This document shows, piece by piece, positions 16,754 to 25,456 of a stretch of 64,000 nucleotides of DNA. Below the pieces are notes generated by a model. The model was not told the origin of the DNA. It did no database searches and saw only the letters and a program-made list of their open reading frames with translations. The first letter of the stretch is position 1. Every line of letters starts with the position of its first letter. Source of the stretch: Catenulispora sp. GP43 (GTDB lineage Bacteria; Actinomycetota; Actinomycetes; Streptomycetales; Catenulisporaceae); the NCBI RefSeq assembly GCF_041260665.1, contig NZ_JBGCCT010000014.1, positions 186,001-250,000 of the forward strand, given 5' to 3'. Both the position numbers and the translations under genes were made by a program.

Positions 16754-18576
16754 GCGGGTCGGCGGAGACCGCCCCGGTCGTCTGGCCGAAGGTGCTCCTC
16801 GGCGAGGGCGACGTGGCGCTGTCCGGCCTGGCCGCGAGCTGTCTGGTGCGCGTCGAGGTCGACGCGCATCTGCGCTGGCCCACCGCCTTCGCGCTCACCT
16901 TCCAGGACCTCACCGGCGCCGCGCTGACCGACGCGGGGCTCCGCATCGGCGCGCGCGTCCAGATCTCCGCCGGTTCCACGGCCGGGGCCCGGCTGGTCGT
17001 GGGCGAGGTCACCGCCGTCGAGGGCTGCTACCGCGGCAACAGCGGGCAGACCACCGTGCGCGGATACGACCTCTGCCACCGGCTGCAACGCGCGCGCCGG
17101 AGCCGGACCTTCGACGACATGACCGACTCCGACGTCGCGCGGCGGATCGCCGGCGGGGCGGACCTGGAGATCGGCGAGATCGTCGAGACCGACACCGTCC
17201 ACGACCACTTGTTGCAGTGCAATCAAACCGACTGGGAGTTCCTCGACCAGCGGGCCGGCGAGATCGGCTACGAGTTCGGGATGGCCGACGGCCGCTTCCA
17301 CTTCCGCAAGGCATCCCAGCTCGCGCACGGCGACGAAGGAGTCCCGGAGCTGACCGTCCCCGGCACGCTGCCTTGGTTCGAGCCGCGTGTCACCGCCGGG
17401 AACCTGACCCCCGACGCGGAGGTGCGCGTCTGGGACCCGCTGCGGGCCCGGCTGTCCGCGACCGACCCGGTACCGACCCACGCCGCCGCGGTCTCGGCGC
17501 CGCGCACCCAGAGCATGACCGAAGTCAAAGCCCTGTTCGGCAAGAAGGCGCCCGAGGAAGCCGATGCGCACAGCGGCCGGGACCTCGGTCCTCCACCCAG
17601 CCCGACAGCCCACGTCGTCGGCACCCTCCCGGTCGCGAACCCCCAGGCGGCCGCGGCGGCGCTCGCCGCGTCCGTCGGCGCCACCTTCGCCGAGGCCGAG
17701 GGCGAGGCGTGGGGCGACCCCGCGATCCGCCCCGGCACGACCGTGAAGGTCACCGGCATCCCCGGGCACTTCCCCGCCACTTGGCTGGTCACCCGTGCCC
17801 GGCACGTCTTCGACCCGACGGAGAACGGCTACCGCACCGAGTTCGCCGCCGGCGGCGGCCACGACCGCACCCTGCTCGGCCTGGCCTCCGGCGGAGCCGC
17901 GGCGCCCGCCGCCCGGATCCCCGGCCCGGTCTGCGCGATCGTCGACGACATCGGCGACGGCCACGCCCGGGTGCGGCTGACGCTGCCGTGGCTGTCCCCG
18001 GACGTCCGCACCGACTGGGCGCCGGTGGTGCAGTTCGGCGCGGGGGCGCGCAGCGGCGCGATGTTCCTGCCCGAGGTCGGCGATCAGGTGCTGGTCGGGT
18101 TCGAGTTCGGCGATCCCCGGCGTCCGTACGTGCTCGGCGGCCTGGTCACCGAGAACAGCGCCTACAGCCTGGGCGGGGACGCGGTGCGGCAGGGACCGGG
18201 AGGGGCGGACTCCTCGGTGGCGCGCCGGGGCTTCGTCTCGGCCTCGGGCAACCGGCTGGTGTTCCTGGACGAGATGGGCCAGGACCCGAAGCCGGAGAGT
18301 TCGCAGATCCTGCTCGGGACCGGCGACGGCGCGATCGGGCTCGTCATGGACGCCGTCAGGGGTTCGGTGGAGCTCGCTTGTGCCCCGGAAAGCCCGCCGG
18401 GGCAGCTGACCGTCAAGTGCGGCCCGGGCGGAACAGTGAACATCGTCACCGGCCAGGGCGGCACCGTGACCATCGACGGCGGGGACTCGCTGACCCTGAA
18501 GTCCGCGGCCTCGCTGACCATCCAGAGCCAGGGCACGGTCTCCGTCTCCGGCGCCTCCATCTCGCTGGGCGGGTGA
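16750..18576 (+). CDS. VgrG-like spike protein (Cis8)
   Basis: The 608-residue protein is the central spike. The N-terminal 320 residues resemble phage late-control D/gp27 domains (RVEVDAHLRWPTAFALTF, TVRGYDLCHRLQRARRSRTF). An OB-fold gp5-like domain follows about residues 385-480 (ARVRLTLPWLS, GAMFLPEVGDQVLVGFEFGD, RPYVLGGL). The C-terminus is a short run of beta-helix-like repeats (GTVTIDGGDSLTLKSA). There is no toxin extension; a separate PAAR-like tip is encoded downstream. Confidence 0.95.
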   Translation: MSGSAETAPVVWPKVLLGEGDVALSGLAASCLVRVEVDAHLRWPTAFALTFQDLTGAALTDAGLRIGARVQISAGSTAGARLVVGEVTAVEGCYRGNSGQTTVRGYDLCHRLQRARRSRTFDDMTDSDVARRIAGGADLEIGEIVETDTVHDHLLQCNQTDWEFLDQRAGEIGYEFGMADGRFHFRKASQLAHGDEGVPELTVPGTLPWFEPRVTAGNLTPDAEVRVWDPLRARLSATDPVPTHAAAVSAPRTQSMTEVKALFGKKAPEEADAHSGRDLGPPPSPTAHVVGTLPVANPQAAAAALAASVGATFAEAEGEAWGDPAIRPGTTVKVTGIPGHFPATWLVTRARHVFDPTENGYRTEFAAGGGHDRTLLGLASGGAAAPAARIPGPVCAIVDDIGDGHARVRLTLPWLSPDVRTDWAPVVQFGAGARSGAMFLPEVGDQVLVGFEFGDPRRPYVLGGLVTENSAYSLGGDAVRQGPGGADSSVARRGFVSASGNRLVFLDEMGQDPKPESSQILLGTGDGAIGLVMDAVRGSVELACAPESPPGQLTVKCGPGGTVNIVTGQGGTVTIDGGDSLTLKSAASLTIQSQGTVSVSGASISLGG

Positions 18577-18583
18577 GCGGCTC

Positions 18584-18991
18584 ATGCCCGACTTCATCGG
18601 CAGCGGCTGGGCGTTCCCCTTCTCCGTCAAGCCCACCGGCGGCATGGCCACCGTGTCCGGGACCGCCAACCTGGAGCAGGCGATGCGGCTGATCCTGACC
18701 ACCTATCCCGGCGAGCGGCCGATGCGGCCCGGCTTCGGCAGCACCCTGCGGGACTACGTGTTCGACGGGGCCGGGATCCACAAGACCGGCGAGATCGCCG
18801 ACGTGGTCCGCGAGGCGATCGAGCAGTGGGAGCCGCGGGTCGACGTCGCCGAGGTGGACGTGTACCCCGACGCGGACCGGCCCGGTCTGCTCTACATCGA
18901 CATCGGCTACGTCGTGCCCGGCACGAACAGCCCGCGCAACCTCGTCTTCCCCTTCTACACGATCCCCGAGCGACAGGAGGGTGAGGACTGA
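18584..18991 (+). CDS. baseplate wedge protein, GPW/gp25 family (Cis9)
   Basis: A 135-residue gp25-like protein. It carries the family core EQAMRLILTTYPGERPMRPGFGS, followed by DYVFD and a C-terminal strand domain. In T4 and R-type systems gp25 links the baseplate to the first sheath ring. The start is 7 bases after the spike stop, and its own stop overlaps the baseplate J start. Confidence 0.95.
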   Translation: MPDFIGSGWAFPFSVKPTGGMATVSGTANLEQAMRLILTTYPGERPMRPGFGSTLRDYVFDGAGIHKTGEIADVVREAIEQWEPRVDVAEVDVYPDADRPGLLYIDIGYVVPGTNSPRNLVFPFYTIPERQEGED

Positions 18992-21072
18992 TGCCCCTGC
19001 CGGCCCCCGACCTCGACGACCGCCGGTTCCAGGACCTGGTCGACGAGGCCAAGCGTCTGGTGATGCGGCGCTGCCCGGAATGGACCGACCACAACGTCTC
19101 CGATCCGGGCGTCACCCTGATCGAGACCTTCGCCCAGATGACCGACCAGCTGCTGTACCGGCTCAACCGGGTGCCCGACCGGCTGTACATCAGCTTCCTG
19201 AACATGATCGGGCTGCGCATGCTCGCGCCCACCCCGGCGCGGGCCCCGGTGACGTTCTGGCTCTCCAGCCCGGCCCGGACCCGGCTGAGCGTGCCCGCCG
19301 GGGCGCGGGTCGGGACGCTGCGGACGGCCACCGCCGAGTCGATCGTGTTCAGCACCTGTCGGGAGCTGGTGTTGGTTCCCGCTGTGCTGGCCAAGGTCCG
19401 CAGCCCGGGCGATGCGCCGGCCTCCGACTCCGCCTCCGACTCCGACTCCGCCTCGGCCTCTGCCTCGGCCTCTGCCTCGGCCTCTGCCTCGGCCTCTGCC
19501 TCGGCCTCTGCCTCTGCCTCCGCCGATGCCCGGGGCGGGACGTCGATCGGCACCGAGGACCGCACTCGGCAGCTGGCCGACGGCCAGTCGTTCCGTGCGT
19601 TCCGGCAGCGGCCCGTGGTCGGTGACGCGCTGCTGGCGGGGTTGTCGGATCCGGTGCCCGGCTGCGTGATCAGGCTGGGCTTCCGCGGCCGGGTCGAGGG
19701 CGTCGGGGTCAATCCGGAGTATCCGCCGCTGGTCTGGGAGGCGGGCACCGATGACGGCTGGGTGCCGTGCGAGGTGGGGCTGGACGAGACCGGCGGGCTG
19801 AACACGTCCGGGGCGGTCGTGCTGCACGTGCCGGACGGCCACGCGGCCAGTGTGGTCGACGGCGAGCGCGCCGGGTGGATCAGGGCCCGGATCACCGAGC
19901 CCGAGCCGGGGCAGCCCCCGTACACCGGCTCGCCGGTCATCGAGGGGCTGAGCGTGGGGACGGTCGGCGGCACCGTCGAGGCCGTGCACGCCGAGCCGGT
20001 CGAGAGCGAGTCGCTGGGCCGGGCCGAGGGCGTGCCCGGCCAGCAGTTCGCGTTGCGGCGCAGCCCGGTCCTGGTCGGGTACGGGCCGCCGGTCGTGGAG
20101 ACCAGCTCGCCGGAGGGCTGGCTGGAGTGGACGCAGGTCGAGCACTTCGCCGACAGCGGTCCCGACGACCGGCACTTCACGCTGGACGCGGTCAGCGGAC
20201 TGGTCCTGTTCGGTCCCGCGGTGCGCGAGCCGGACGGGAGCCTGCGGCGGTACGGAGCCGTGCCCCAGAAGGGCGACGAGGTCCGCATCCGCGGGTACGC
20301 GACCGGCGGCGGGGCCCGGGGGAACGTCGCGGCCGGGTCGCTGTGCCGGCTGAAGTCGTCGGTCCCGTCGGTCTCCGCCGTCGAGAACCGGAGGCCGGCG
20401 CAGGGCGGGGTGGACGGGGAGACGCTGGAGGAGGCGAAGGCGCGCGGGCCGCTGCTGGTGCGCACGCGCAGCCGCGCGGTCACCGCCGAGGACTACGAGG
20501 TTCTGGCGCGGGAGGCGGCGCCGGAGGTGGCGCGCGTCCGGTGTGTCCCGGCCGGACGCGAGGCGAAGGACGCCGGGGGAGTACGGGTACTGATCGTCCC
20601 GGCGACGGCTATGGAGGACGGTCGCATACTGTTCGAGAACCTGATACCGCCGGAGTCGACGCTGGCCCGGATCACCGCCGGTCTGGACAAGGCTCGGGTG
20701 GTCGGCACGCGCGTCGCGCTCGAACCGCCGCTGTATCGCGGGGTGACGGTGGTCGCGCGTCTGGTCGCCCGGCCTCGGGTGAACACCGAACGGCTGCGCG
20801 AGGACGCCCTCGGTGCTCTCTACCGGTATCTCAACCCTCTGCCCGGCGGCGGGCCGGAGGGCGGGGGCTGGCCGTTCGGGCGGCCGGTGCAGGCCGGCGA
20901 GATCTTCGGCCGGTTGCAGCAGGTGTCAGGGGTCGAACTCGTGGAGGACGTGCGGCTGTTCTCCGCCGACCCGATCACCGGCGCGCGCGGCAAGGAGAGC
21001 ACGCGGATCGATCTCGACGCCAACAGCCTGGTGTTCTCTTACGAGCACCAGGTCAGGGTGGAGGCGCGCTGA
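18991..21072 (+). CDS. baseplate J-like protein (Cis11)
   Basis: The 693-residue protein is the large wedge component (gp6/Afp11 type). The first 120 residues show the conserved DPGVTLIETFAQMTDQLLYRLNRVPD. Residues about 140-180 are an Asp/Ser/Ala repeat that interrupts a variable region. The J core lies in the second half (TRSRAVTAEDYEVLAREAAPEVARVRCV) and ends with strand-rich GARGKESTRIDLDANSLV. The inserted repeat is unusual for a baseplate core protein. Start and stop both overlap neighbouring genes, so expression is tightly coupled. Confidence 0.95.
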   Translation: MPLPAPDLDDRRFQDLVDEAKRLVMRRCPEWTDHNVSDPGVTLIETFAQMTDQLLYRLNRVPDRLYISFLNMIGLRMLAPTPARAPVTFWLSSPARTRLSVPAGARVGTLRTATAESIVFSTCRELVLVPAVLAKVRSPGDAPASDSASDSDSASASASASASASASASASASASASADARGGTSIGTEDRTRQLADGQSFRAFRQRPVVGDALLAGLSDPVPGCVIRLGFRGRVEGVGVNPEYPPLVWEAGTDDGWVPCEVGLDETGGLNTSGAVVLHVPDGHAASVVDGERAGWIRARITEPEPGQPPYTGSPVIEGLSVGTVGGTVEAVHAEPVESESLGRAEGVPGQQFALRRSPVLVGYGPPVVETSSPEGWLEWTQVEHFADSGPDDRHFTLDAVSGLVLFGPAVREPDGSLRRYGAVPQKGDEVRIRGYATGGGARGNVAAGSLCRLKSSVPSVSAVENRRPAQGGVDGETLEEAKARGPLLVRTRSRAVTAEDYEVLAREAAPEVARVRCVPAGREAKDAGGVRVLIVPATAMEDGRILFENLIPPESTLARITAGLDKARVVGTRVALEPPLYRGVTVVARLVARPRVNTERLREDALGALYRYLNPLPGGGPEGGGWPFGRPVQAGEIFGRLQQVSGVELVEDVRLFSADPITGARGKESTRIDLDANSLVFSYEHQVRVEAR
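19420..19524 (+). repeat. hexanucleotide-type repeat coding Ser-Ala
   Basis: About 14 near-identical units of GCCTC(T/G) plus GACTCC variants encode an alternating Ser-Ala/Ser-Asp linker inside the baseplate J gene. Perfect copies suggest recent expansion. Confidence 0.85.
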
Positions 21073-21611
21073 TGCGCCGGGCGGTGGAGGGCTTGGGCAC
21101 GCCGTACCCGATCGGCACGCTGCTGCCCGGGATCCTGCAGGAGGATCCGCTGCTGATGCAGTGGATGGCGGCCTTCGACGAGGTGCTGGCACCGGCCATC
21201 TCGACCCTGGACTGCCTGACCGCCTACGTCGACCCGCTGCTGGCGCCGTCGGACTTCACCCGCTGGCTGGCCGGCTGGCTGGGCGCGGTCCTGGACGAGA
21301 ACTGGCCGCCGGAGCGCCAGCGCGCGGCCGTGGCGCACTCCGTGCGGCTGTACCGCCAGCGGGGCACGACGGAGGGAATCCGGGCCCTGATAGAGCTCGT
21401 CACCGGCGGCGACGTGGAGATCACCGACAACGGCGGCGTCCACTGGTCCGCCACACCGAACGCCGCACTGCCCGGCGAGCCGGGAGCCTGGCTGACGGTC
21501 CGCGTCCGGATCCCGCGCGGCACGCAGATCGATGCCGCGGCCCTGGAGGACCTGATCGCCGCGGAGAAGCCCGCCCACGTCACGCACCGTCTGGAGGTCG
21601 TCGAGCAATGA
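21072..21611 (+). CDS. tail protein I-like baseplate protein (Cis12)
   Basis: The 179-residue protein matches the phage tail protein I/Afp12 family: the opening PYPIGTLLPGILQEDPLLMQW, a TLDCLTAYVDP segment, the FTRWLAGWLG motif and RQRGTTEGIRALIELVTG. It is a baseplate wedge partner of the J protein. Start and stop overlap neighbours by four bases. Confidence 0.93.
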   Translation: MRRAVEGLGTPYPIGTLLPGILQEDPLLMQWMAAFDEVLAPAISTLDCLTAYVDPLLAPSDFTRWLAGWLGAVLDENWPPERQRAAVAHSVRLYRQRGTTEGIRALIELVTGGDVEITDNGGVHWSATPNAALPGEPGAWLTVRVRIPRGTQIDAAALEDLIAAEKPAHVTHRLEVVEQ

Positions 21612-23107
21612 TCGTGTGTCGCAAATGCGGATTCCGCAACCAGGACGGCGACGCCTTCTGCGGCTCCTGCGGCGGCTTCCTGGAATGGACCGGCGAGAAG
21701 CAGGAACCGGCGGTCGCGAAGGAGCTCGTCGAGGAGGTGCACAAGCGCGAGCAGGAGACGGCGGCCGCGCCGCGCGTCGGGCTGCTGAGCAGGGTGATCC
21801 ATGCGGCGAATGTGGTGATCGCCGGGCCCTCGGCGGAGGCGGAGGCGGAGGTGGAGGTGGAGGTGGAGAAGGAGGAAGCGCCTGATGCGGGCGGTTGGGA
21901 TGGCGGGGGCGCTGTGCCGGAACCAGCACCAGAACCAGAACCAGCGCCAGAGCCAGCACCAGAACCAGAGCCAGCACCAGAACCAGAACCAGAACCGGAG
22001 CAAGAGCCGGAGGCTGAAGCTGAGTCGGAGTCGGGAGGCGAGTCGGAGGCTGGTGCGGCGCCGGAATCTGAGGCCGGGGCAGAAGATGGCGCGGACCCGC
22101 AGGCTGAGCCTGAGGTGAATCCGGGATCTGAAACCGAGTCGAAGCCTGCACCGAAACCGAAACCGAAACCGAAACCTGAGCCCAAGACCGAGCCCGATCC
22201 CCCCGAGCCACCCCTCGCCCTCCCGGCCCGGGCCCCCGAGCGCATCGCCGAGCAGGCGCCGGGGATCGCGAAAGCGCGGCCGGTCGCGGTGACCAAGACT
22301 GCGCCGAGTCGGCGGTTGCTGCCCGGCGATCTGATTTGCGGGGGTTGTGGTGAGGGCAATCCGAGTTCGCGGCGGTTCTGCAGTCGGTGTGGTGCGTCGC
22401 TCGTCGAGGCGGTTGCGGTCAAGGAGCCGTGGTGGCGTCGCTTCATCCCGAAGCGTGGTCCGCGCGTGGTGCGGCTTGATCAGGGCACTGCGGATGGCGC
22501 CGGTGTGGCCAAGCCGCGCTTGGACCTGAAGTTCGGGCTGCGGCAGGTCTATCGCAAGGGCCGTATGGTCATCGGCGTGCTGATCCTGGTCGGCGGCATG
22601 GTCTACGGTGCCTATCCGCCGTTTCGGGAGACTGTCAACAGCAGGGTGAAGGGCGTCAAGACCAGCGTCATGAACGCGATCGGCGACGGGCTGCAGCCGA
22701 TTCGGCCCGCCGGCCAGAGTGCGAGTGCGTTCGTGGCGGGGCATGCGGCGGCGGCTGCCGCTGATCTGAACACCAACACCTACTGGGCGGCGCCGTGGTC
22801 CGCACAGGCTCAGGCGACGCTCACGTTCGACTTCGGGCGGCGGGTGACGCTGAAGAAGATCATCGTGTACTCGGGGGCTGCCGACGCCTACACCCAGGAC
22901 GGTCGGCCCAGCGAGCTGGTGCTGAAGTACTCCGACGGCGAGTCCTCCACCATCGCCATGAGCGACACGCCCAAGCAGCAGGAGTTCCCGCTGTCCCACG
23001 CGACCGGCGTCACCTCCGTCACCATCCAGGTCGTGTCGGTCTACCCGGACGACGCCGAGACCACCGTCGCGATCGCCGACCTCGAGTTCTTCGGCCTGCC
23101 GCTCTGA
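21608..23107 (+). CDS. zinc-ribbon, single-pass membrane protein with discoidin-like C-terminus
   Basis: The 499-residue protein has a zinc ribbon at the N-terminus (CRKCG...CGSCG), a long Glu/Pro and Pro/Lys repeat linker (about 75-195), a second zinc ribbon near 243-262 (CGGCG...CSRCG), a basic patch, one membrane helix near 318-335 (VIGVLILVGGMVYGAY) and an outer domain of about 140 residues resembling F5/8-type C (discoidin) folds (LNTNTYWAAPW, KKIIVYSGA). Both ribbons would be cytoplasmic. Streptomyces CIS loci encode a membrane protein (CisA) needed for particle function, and this may be its counterpart; that link is inferred from architecture and position. Confidence 0.85.
   Translation: MIVCRKCGFRNQDGDAFCGSCGGFLEWTGEKQEPAVAKELVEEVHKREQETAAAPRVGLLSRVIHAANVVIAGPSAEAEAEVEVEVEKEEAPDAGGWDGGGAVPEPAPEPEPAPEPAPEPEPAPEPEPEPEQEPEAEAESESGGESEAGAAPESEAGAEDGADPQAEPEVNPGSETESKPAPKPKPKPKPEPKTEPDPPEPPLALPARAPERIAEQAPGIAKARPVAVTKTAPSRRLLPGDLICGGCGEGNPSSRRFCSRCGASLVEAVAVKEPWWRRFIPKRGPRVVRLDQGTADGAGVAKPRLDLKFGLRQVYRKGRMVIGVLILVGGMVYGAYPPFRETVNSRVKGVKTSVMNAIGDGLQPIRPAGQSASAFVAGHAAAAAADLNTNTYWAAPWSAQAQATLTFDFGRRVTLKKIIVYSGAADAYTQDGRPSELVLKYSDGESSTIAMSDTPKQQEFPLSHATGVTSVTIQVVSVYPDDAETTVAIADLEFFGLPL
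21833..22190 (+). repeat. cluster of short coding repeats (Glu-Ala, Glu-Pro, Lys-Pro)
   Basis: Three adjacent repeat blocks sit inside the zinc-ribbon membrane gene: GGAGGC/GGAGGT units (about 21835-21865), CCAGAACCAGCA-like units (about 21918-22000) and CGAAACCGAAAC units (about 22150-22180). They lengthen the cytosolic linker. Confidence 0.85.
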
Positions 23108-23541
23108 TGGCCGACTCCGTGATCAAGACCGGCGACCTGCTCCAGGTGACGATCCCGGAGCCCGCCGTCGTGCCGGCGCTGGAGGCCCCGGTCCCGCTGA
23201 CCGGCTCCAGTACCAACGTGACCGTCGGCGGCGTGCCGGTCTGCCTCCTGGGCGACCAGCTGCCGATGGAGCTGCGCGTCCCGCTGGCCTACACCGCGCC
23301 GCCGTTCACGATCCCCGGTATGGGAACCCTGATGCTCACGCTGCTGCCGGACAACCTCACCCGCAAGACCACCAACGGCGGCAAGCCGCTGCTCGTCAAA
23401 GGCGGGTCGTTCCCCGCGATGTTCACCGTGGAGACGCCCGCCACCCAGCCGACGCCAGGCGGCCCGATCCCCGATCCGGTCGTGGAGAAGCCGGGCACCG
23501 CGCGGTTCGTCACGACGAACGTGACGGTGGCCGCGGGCTGA
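23107..23541 (+). CDS. PAAR-like spike tip protein (Cis10)
   Basis: A 144-residue protein rich in short beta strands and Gly/Pro turns (SVIKTGDLLQVTIPEP, TNVTVGGVPVCLLGDQLP, GGKPLLVKGGSFPAMF). This fits the PAAR-like or DUF4280-like tip proteins that cap the VgrG spike. The match is by pattern, as the short PAAR triplets are degenerate. It is the last gene of the plus-strand operon and its end overlaps the convergent DUF4255 gene by 32 bases. Confidence 0.75.
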   Translation: MADSVIKTGDLLQVTIPEPAVVPALEAPVPLTGSSTNVTVGGVPVCLLGDQLPMELRVPLAYTAPPFTIPGMGTLMLTLLPDNLTRKTTNGGKPLLVKGGSFPAMFTVETPATQPTPGGPIPDPVVEKPGTARFVTTNVTVAAG

Positions 23542-24214
23542 CCGACCCGGGGAAGTCCCGGCGGCGCACCGTCTCGACGGCCGAGGCGGAGTCTGGCAAC
23601 TGACGCGCCCCGAGCACGACCTCCGCGACCGGAGCCGCGAGATCCCTCGCCATCGGGGGCATGACGGGAACCACCAGTTCCAGTACAAGGTGCGCGCGCG
23701 GCGCGATCCCCAGTCCGGACCACGGATCCGCGACCGGCGAGCCTCCGCAATCATCGTCCGCGCACCGCAGGAACACCGGGAGCCCGACCTCGGCCAAAGC
23801 CCCCCGCAGGTGGTCTTCCGCCAGCGTCTCAGTGCTCACACATATATTGATCAGCACGCCGAGCAGATCGTGTTCCTCGAAGACCGATGCCGAGGACGCC
23901 TCGCGCTCGCCGACCGCCGCACCCAAACCGGCCCCCGCCCCCGCCCAAGCGGTGACCAGATACGAGAGCCGGTGATACCGGTGGGGCGACTGCCGCCCGA
24001 CCAGCCGCCCGTCGCCGTCGCGCACGTCCGACCACCCGGAGGAGGGCTGGTGCTGTCCGTCTTTGCGGATGTCGCACAGGAACGCGCTTACGAACGGCGC
24101 GTCCGCCGCCTGTTCCTGCCACCGTGCCCGTGGCGCGTCGAACCTGACGCCGGTGCCCGACGGCAGACTGGACTCCAGCCAGCTGGCCAGCGACAGATCC
24201 GCGTCCCGCAGCAT
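23510..24214 (-). CDS. DUF4255 / Pvc16-N-like protein (sheath or tube cap candidate)
   Basis: The 234-residue protein starts with RDADLSLASWLESSLP and contains VSAFLCDIRKDG, RYHRLSYLVTAWA and DEH-like HDLLGVLI segments, the pattern of the DUF4255 (Pvc16 N-terminal) family, whose members terminate the tube/sheath distal end in Afp and PVC. A GGAGAG ribosome site precedes the ATG. It is the last gene of a minus-strand operon behind two ferritin-like genes, at the opposite end of the locus from where cap genes commonly lie. Confidence 0.85.
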   Translation of the reverse strand: MLRDADLSLASWLESSLPSGTGVRFDAPRARWQEQAADAPFVSAFLCDIRKDGQHQPSSGWSDVRDGDGRLVGRQSPHRYHRLSYLVTAWAGAGAGLGAAVGEREASSASVFEEHDLLGVLINICVSTETLAEDHLRGALAEVGLPVFLRCADDDCGGSPVADPWSGLGIAPRAHLVLELVVPVMPPMARDLAAPVAEVVLGARQLPDSASAVETVRRRDFPGSVSPRPPSRSS

Positions 24215-24248
24215 GCCGCTCTCCGCCCTCTGATTCCTGCTCTCTTGA

Positions 24249-24884
24249 TCACACGGTGAGCGCGGTGACCGGCACTGCGCCGACGGTGCCCAACGCCTCG
24301 CCGACCGCCGACCGCCCGGTGAACGCGTACGCCAACGCCGCGGCGTGCATCGCCTCTACCGGCGCGATCGTCGCGGCCGAGACGGCGATGGCCGAGCTGC
24401 CCGAAAGCCGGCCGACCGCCGCGATGTACGTCTGCGACGCCTGGACCTCAAGGTTCTGCAACGCCGCGACGACCGCGTCCGCGCTCGTCGCCGCACCGAT
24501 CGCAGCCGTCAGCGCATGGCCGGACAACGGGGATCCGACGACGACCGGCTTCCCGGCACCGCGCAGGACGTTGTTCCACGACGCGGCATGCTCCGTATGG
24601 TGCGCCATGGCGGTCTGCACGAACGCCGCCAATCCCGGCACGGCCGGACCGTACTTTCCCGCACGCAGCGCGGCGTCGACGCCCTGGTACGCACTCACCG
24701 CCTGGTTCTCCACAGCTGCCGCGAGCGCCGCAGTCCGCAGGTCTCCGGTGTAGGGGGACGGCGTGGTGCCGGAGGCGCCGCGGCTCTTGCTGTGGCCGTG
24801 ACCGCCACCGCCGCACCCGCCGACCGTGAGGCCCGCGATGCCCGCGATGCCGAACGTGAACACTCGGCGAGAGGGCCCGCTCAT
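24249..24884 (-). CDS. ferritin-like domain lipoprotein
   Basis: The 211-residue protein has a lipoprotein-type N-terminus (RRVFTFGIAGIAGLTVGGC) with a twin-arginine-like start. The mature part is a four-helix ferritin-like domain with VENQAVSAYQ, MAHHTEHAASW, NLEVQASQTYIAAV and IAPVEAMHAAALAY, as in the Ferritin_2 family. Glutamates and histidines at the right spacing might bind iron, though function in this family is mostly unknown. It overlaps the upstream ferritin-like gene by ATGA and is followed after 34 bases by the DUF4255 gene. Confidence 0.85.
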   Translation of the reverse strand: MSGPSRRVFTFGIAGIAGLTVGGCGGGGHGHSKSRGASGTTPSPYTGDLRTAALAAAVENQAVSAYQGVDAALRAGKYGPAVPGLAAFVQTAMAHHTEHAASWNNVLRGAGKPVVVGSPLSGHALTAAIGAATSADAVVAALQNLEVQASQTYIAAVGRLSGSSAIAVSAATIAPVEAMHAAALAYAFTGRSAVGEALGTVGAVPVTALTV

Positions 24885-25456
24885 CGCACCGCGCCTTCGT
24901 TGACGGCCGAGGCTTCCGCGGTGGGATAGACAGCCCGCGGGATCCCCGCGGTACCGGACCCGGATCCGGGTCCGGGTCCGGGTCCGGATCCGTCAGGCGG
25001 CGTCAGCACGATCAGCAGTTCCGAACCGTGCTGCGCCTCGACAGACGCGGTGTCCACGAACAGCGAGCGGACTCCGGCCGCGCCGGCCAACGGCGCGAAG
25101 CGTGCGAAGGTCTGCGCCATCAGGTCTTCCACCTCCTCCAACAGCGTGGCCAGCGAAACAGGGTCCTTCGTCGCGGTCACCCTTTGGATCAAGCCGGTAT
25201 AGCGTGCGTCGATGGCATGCTGCTCAGCTCCGCCCAACGCGACGACCGCTTGGTTGAAGGCTGCGGCGTGTGACGTGTGATGCGCCAGGTTCCGCGCTGT
25301 CAGGGCTCGTAGTCGGCCCTGGCCGGACGCCACTGCCGACAGGCCGGCCGCGACCGTGTAGAGCTTGGCGGCGAGGTTCTCCAGTGCCGCGGCCGTCTGC
25401 AGGAGCTGAACGTCTAGCGGGGCGACCGAAGGAACTGGGCTCGGTGTCGTACTCAT
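24881..25456 (-). CDS. ferritin-like domain protein
   Basis: This 191-residue protein is a paralogue of the next gene but lacks a signal peptide: QTAAALENLAAKLYTVAAGL, NLAHHTSHAAAFNQAV, EEVEDLMAQTFARFAPL and TASVEAQHGSELL mark the four helices. A Pro/Gly/Ser repeat near the C-terminus (about residues 155-167) comes from a CGGGTC-type DNA repeat at 24957-24992. It overlaps both neighbours by four bases, so it is translated with the Ig-repeat protein upstream. Localisation is unclear. Confidence 0.82.
   Translation of the reverse strand: MSTTPSPVPSVAPLDVQLLQTAAALENLAAKLYTVAAGLSAVASGQGRLRALTARNLAHHTSHAAAFNQAVVALGGAEQHAIDARYTGLIQRVTATKDPVSLATLLEEVEDLMAQTFARFAPLAGAAGVRSLFVDTASVEAQHGSELLIVLTPPDGSGPGPGPGSGSGTAGIPRAVYPTAEASAVNEGAVR
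24957..24992 (-). repeat. short CCGGGT/CCGGAT coding repeat
   Basis: Six hexamer units (CGGATC/CGGGTC) encode a Gly/Pro/Ser linker near the end of the ferritin-like protein. Confidence 0.7.
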
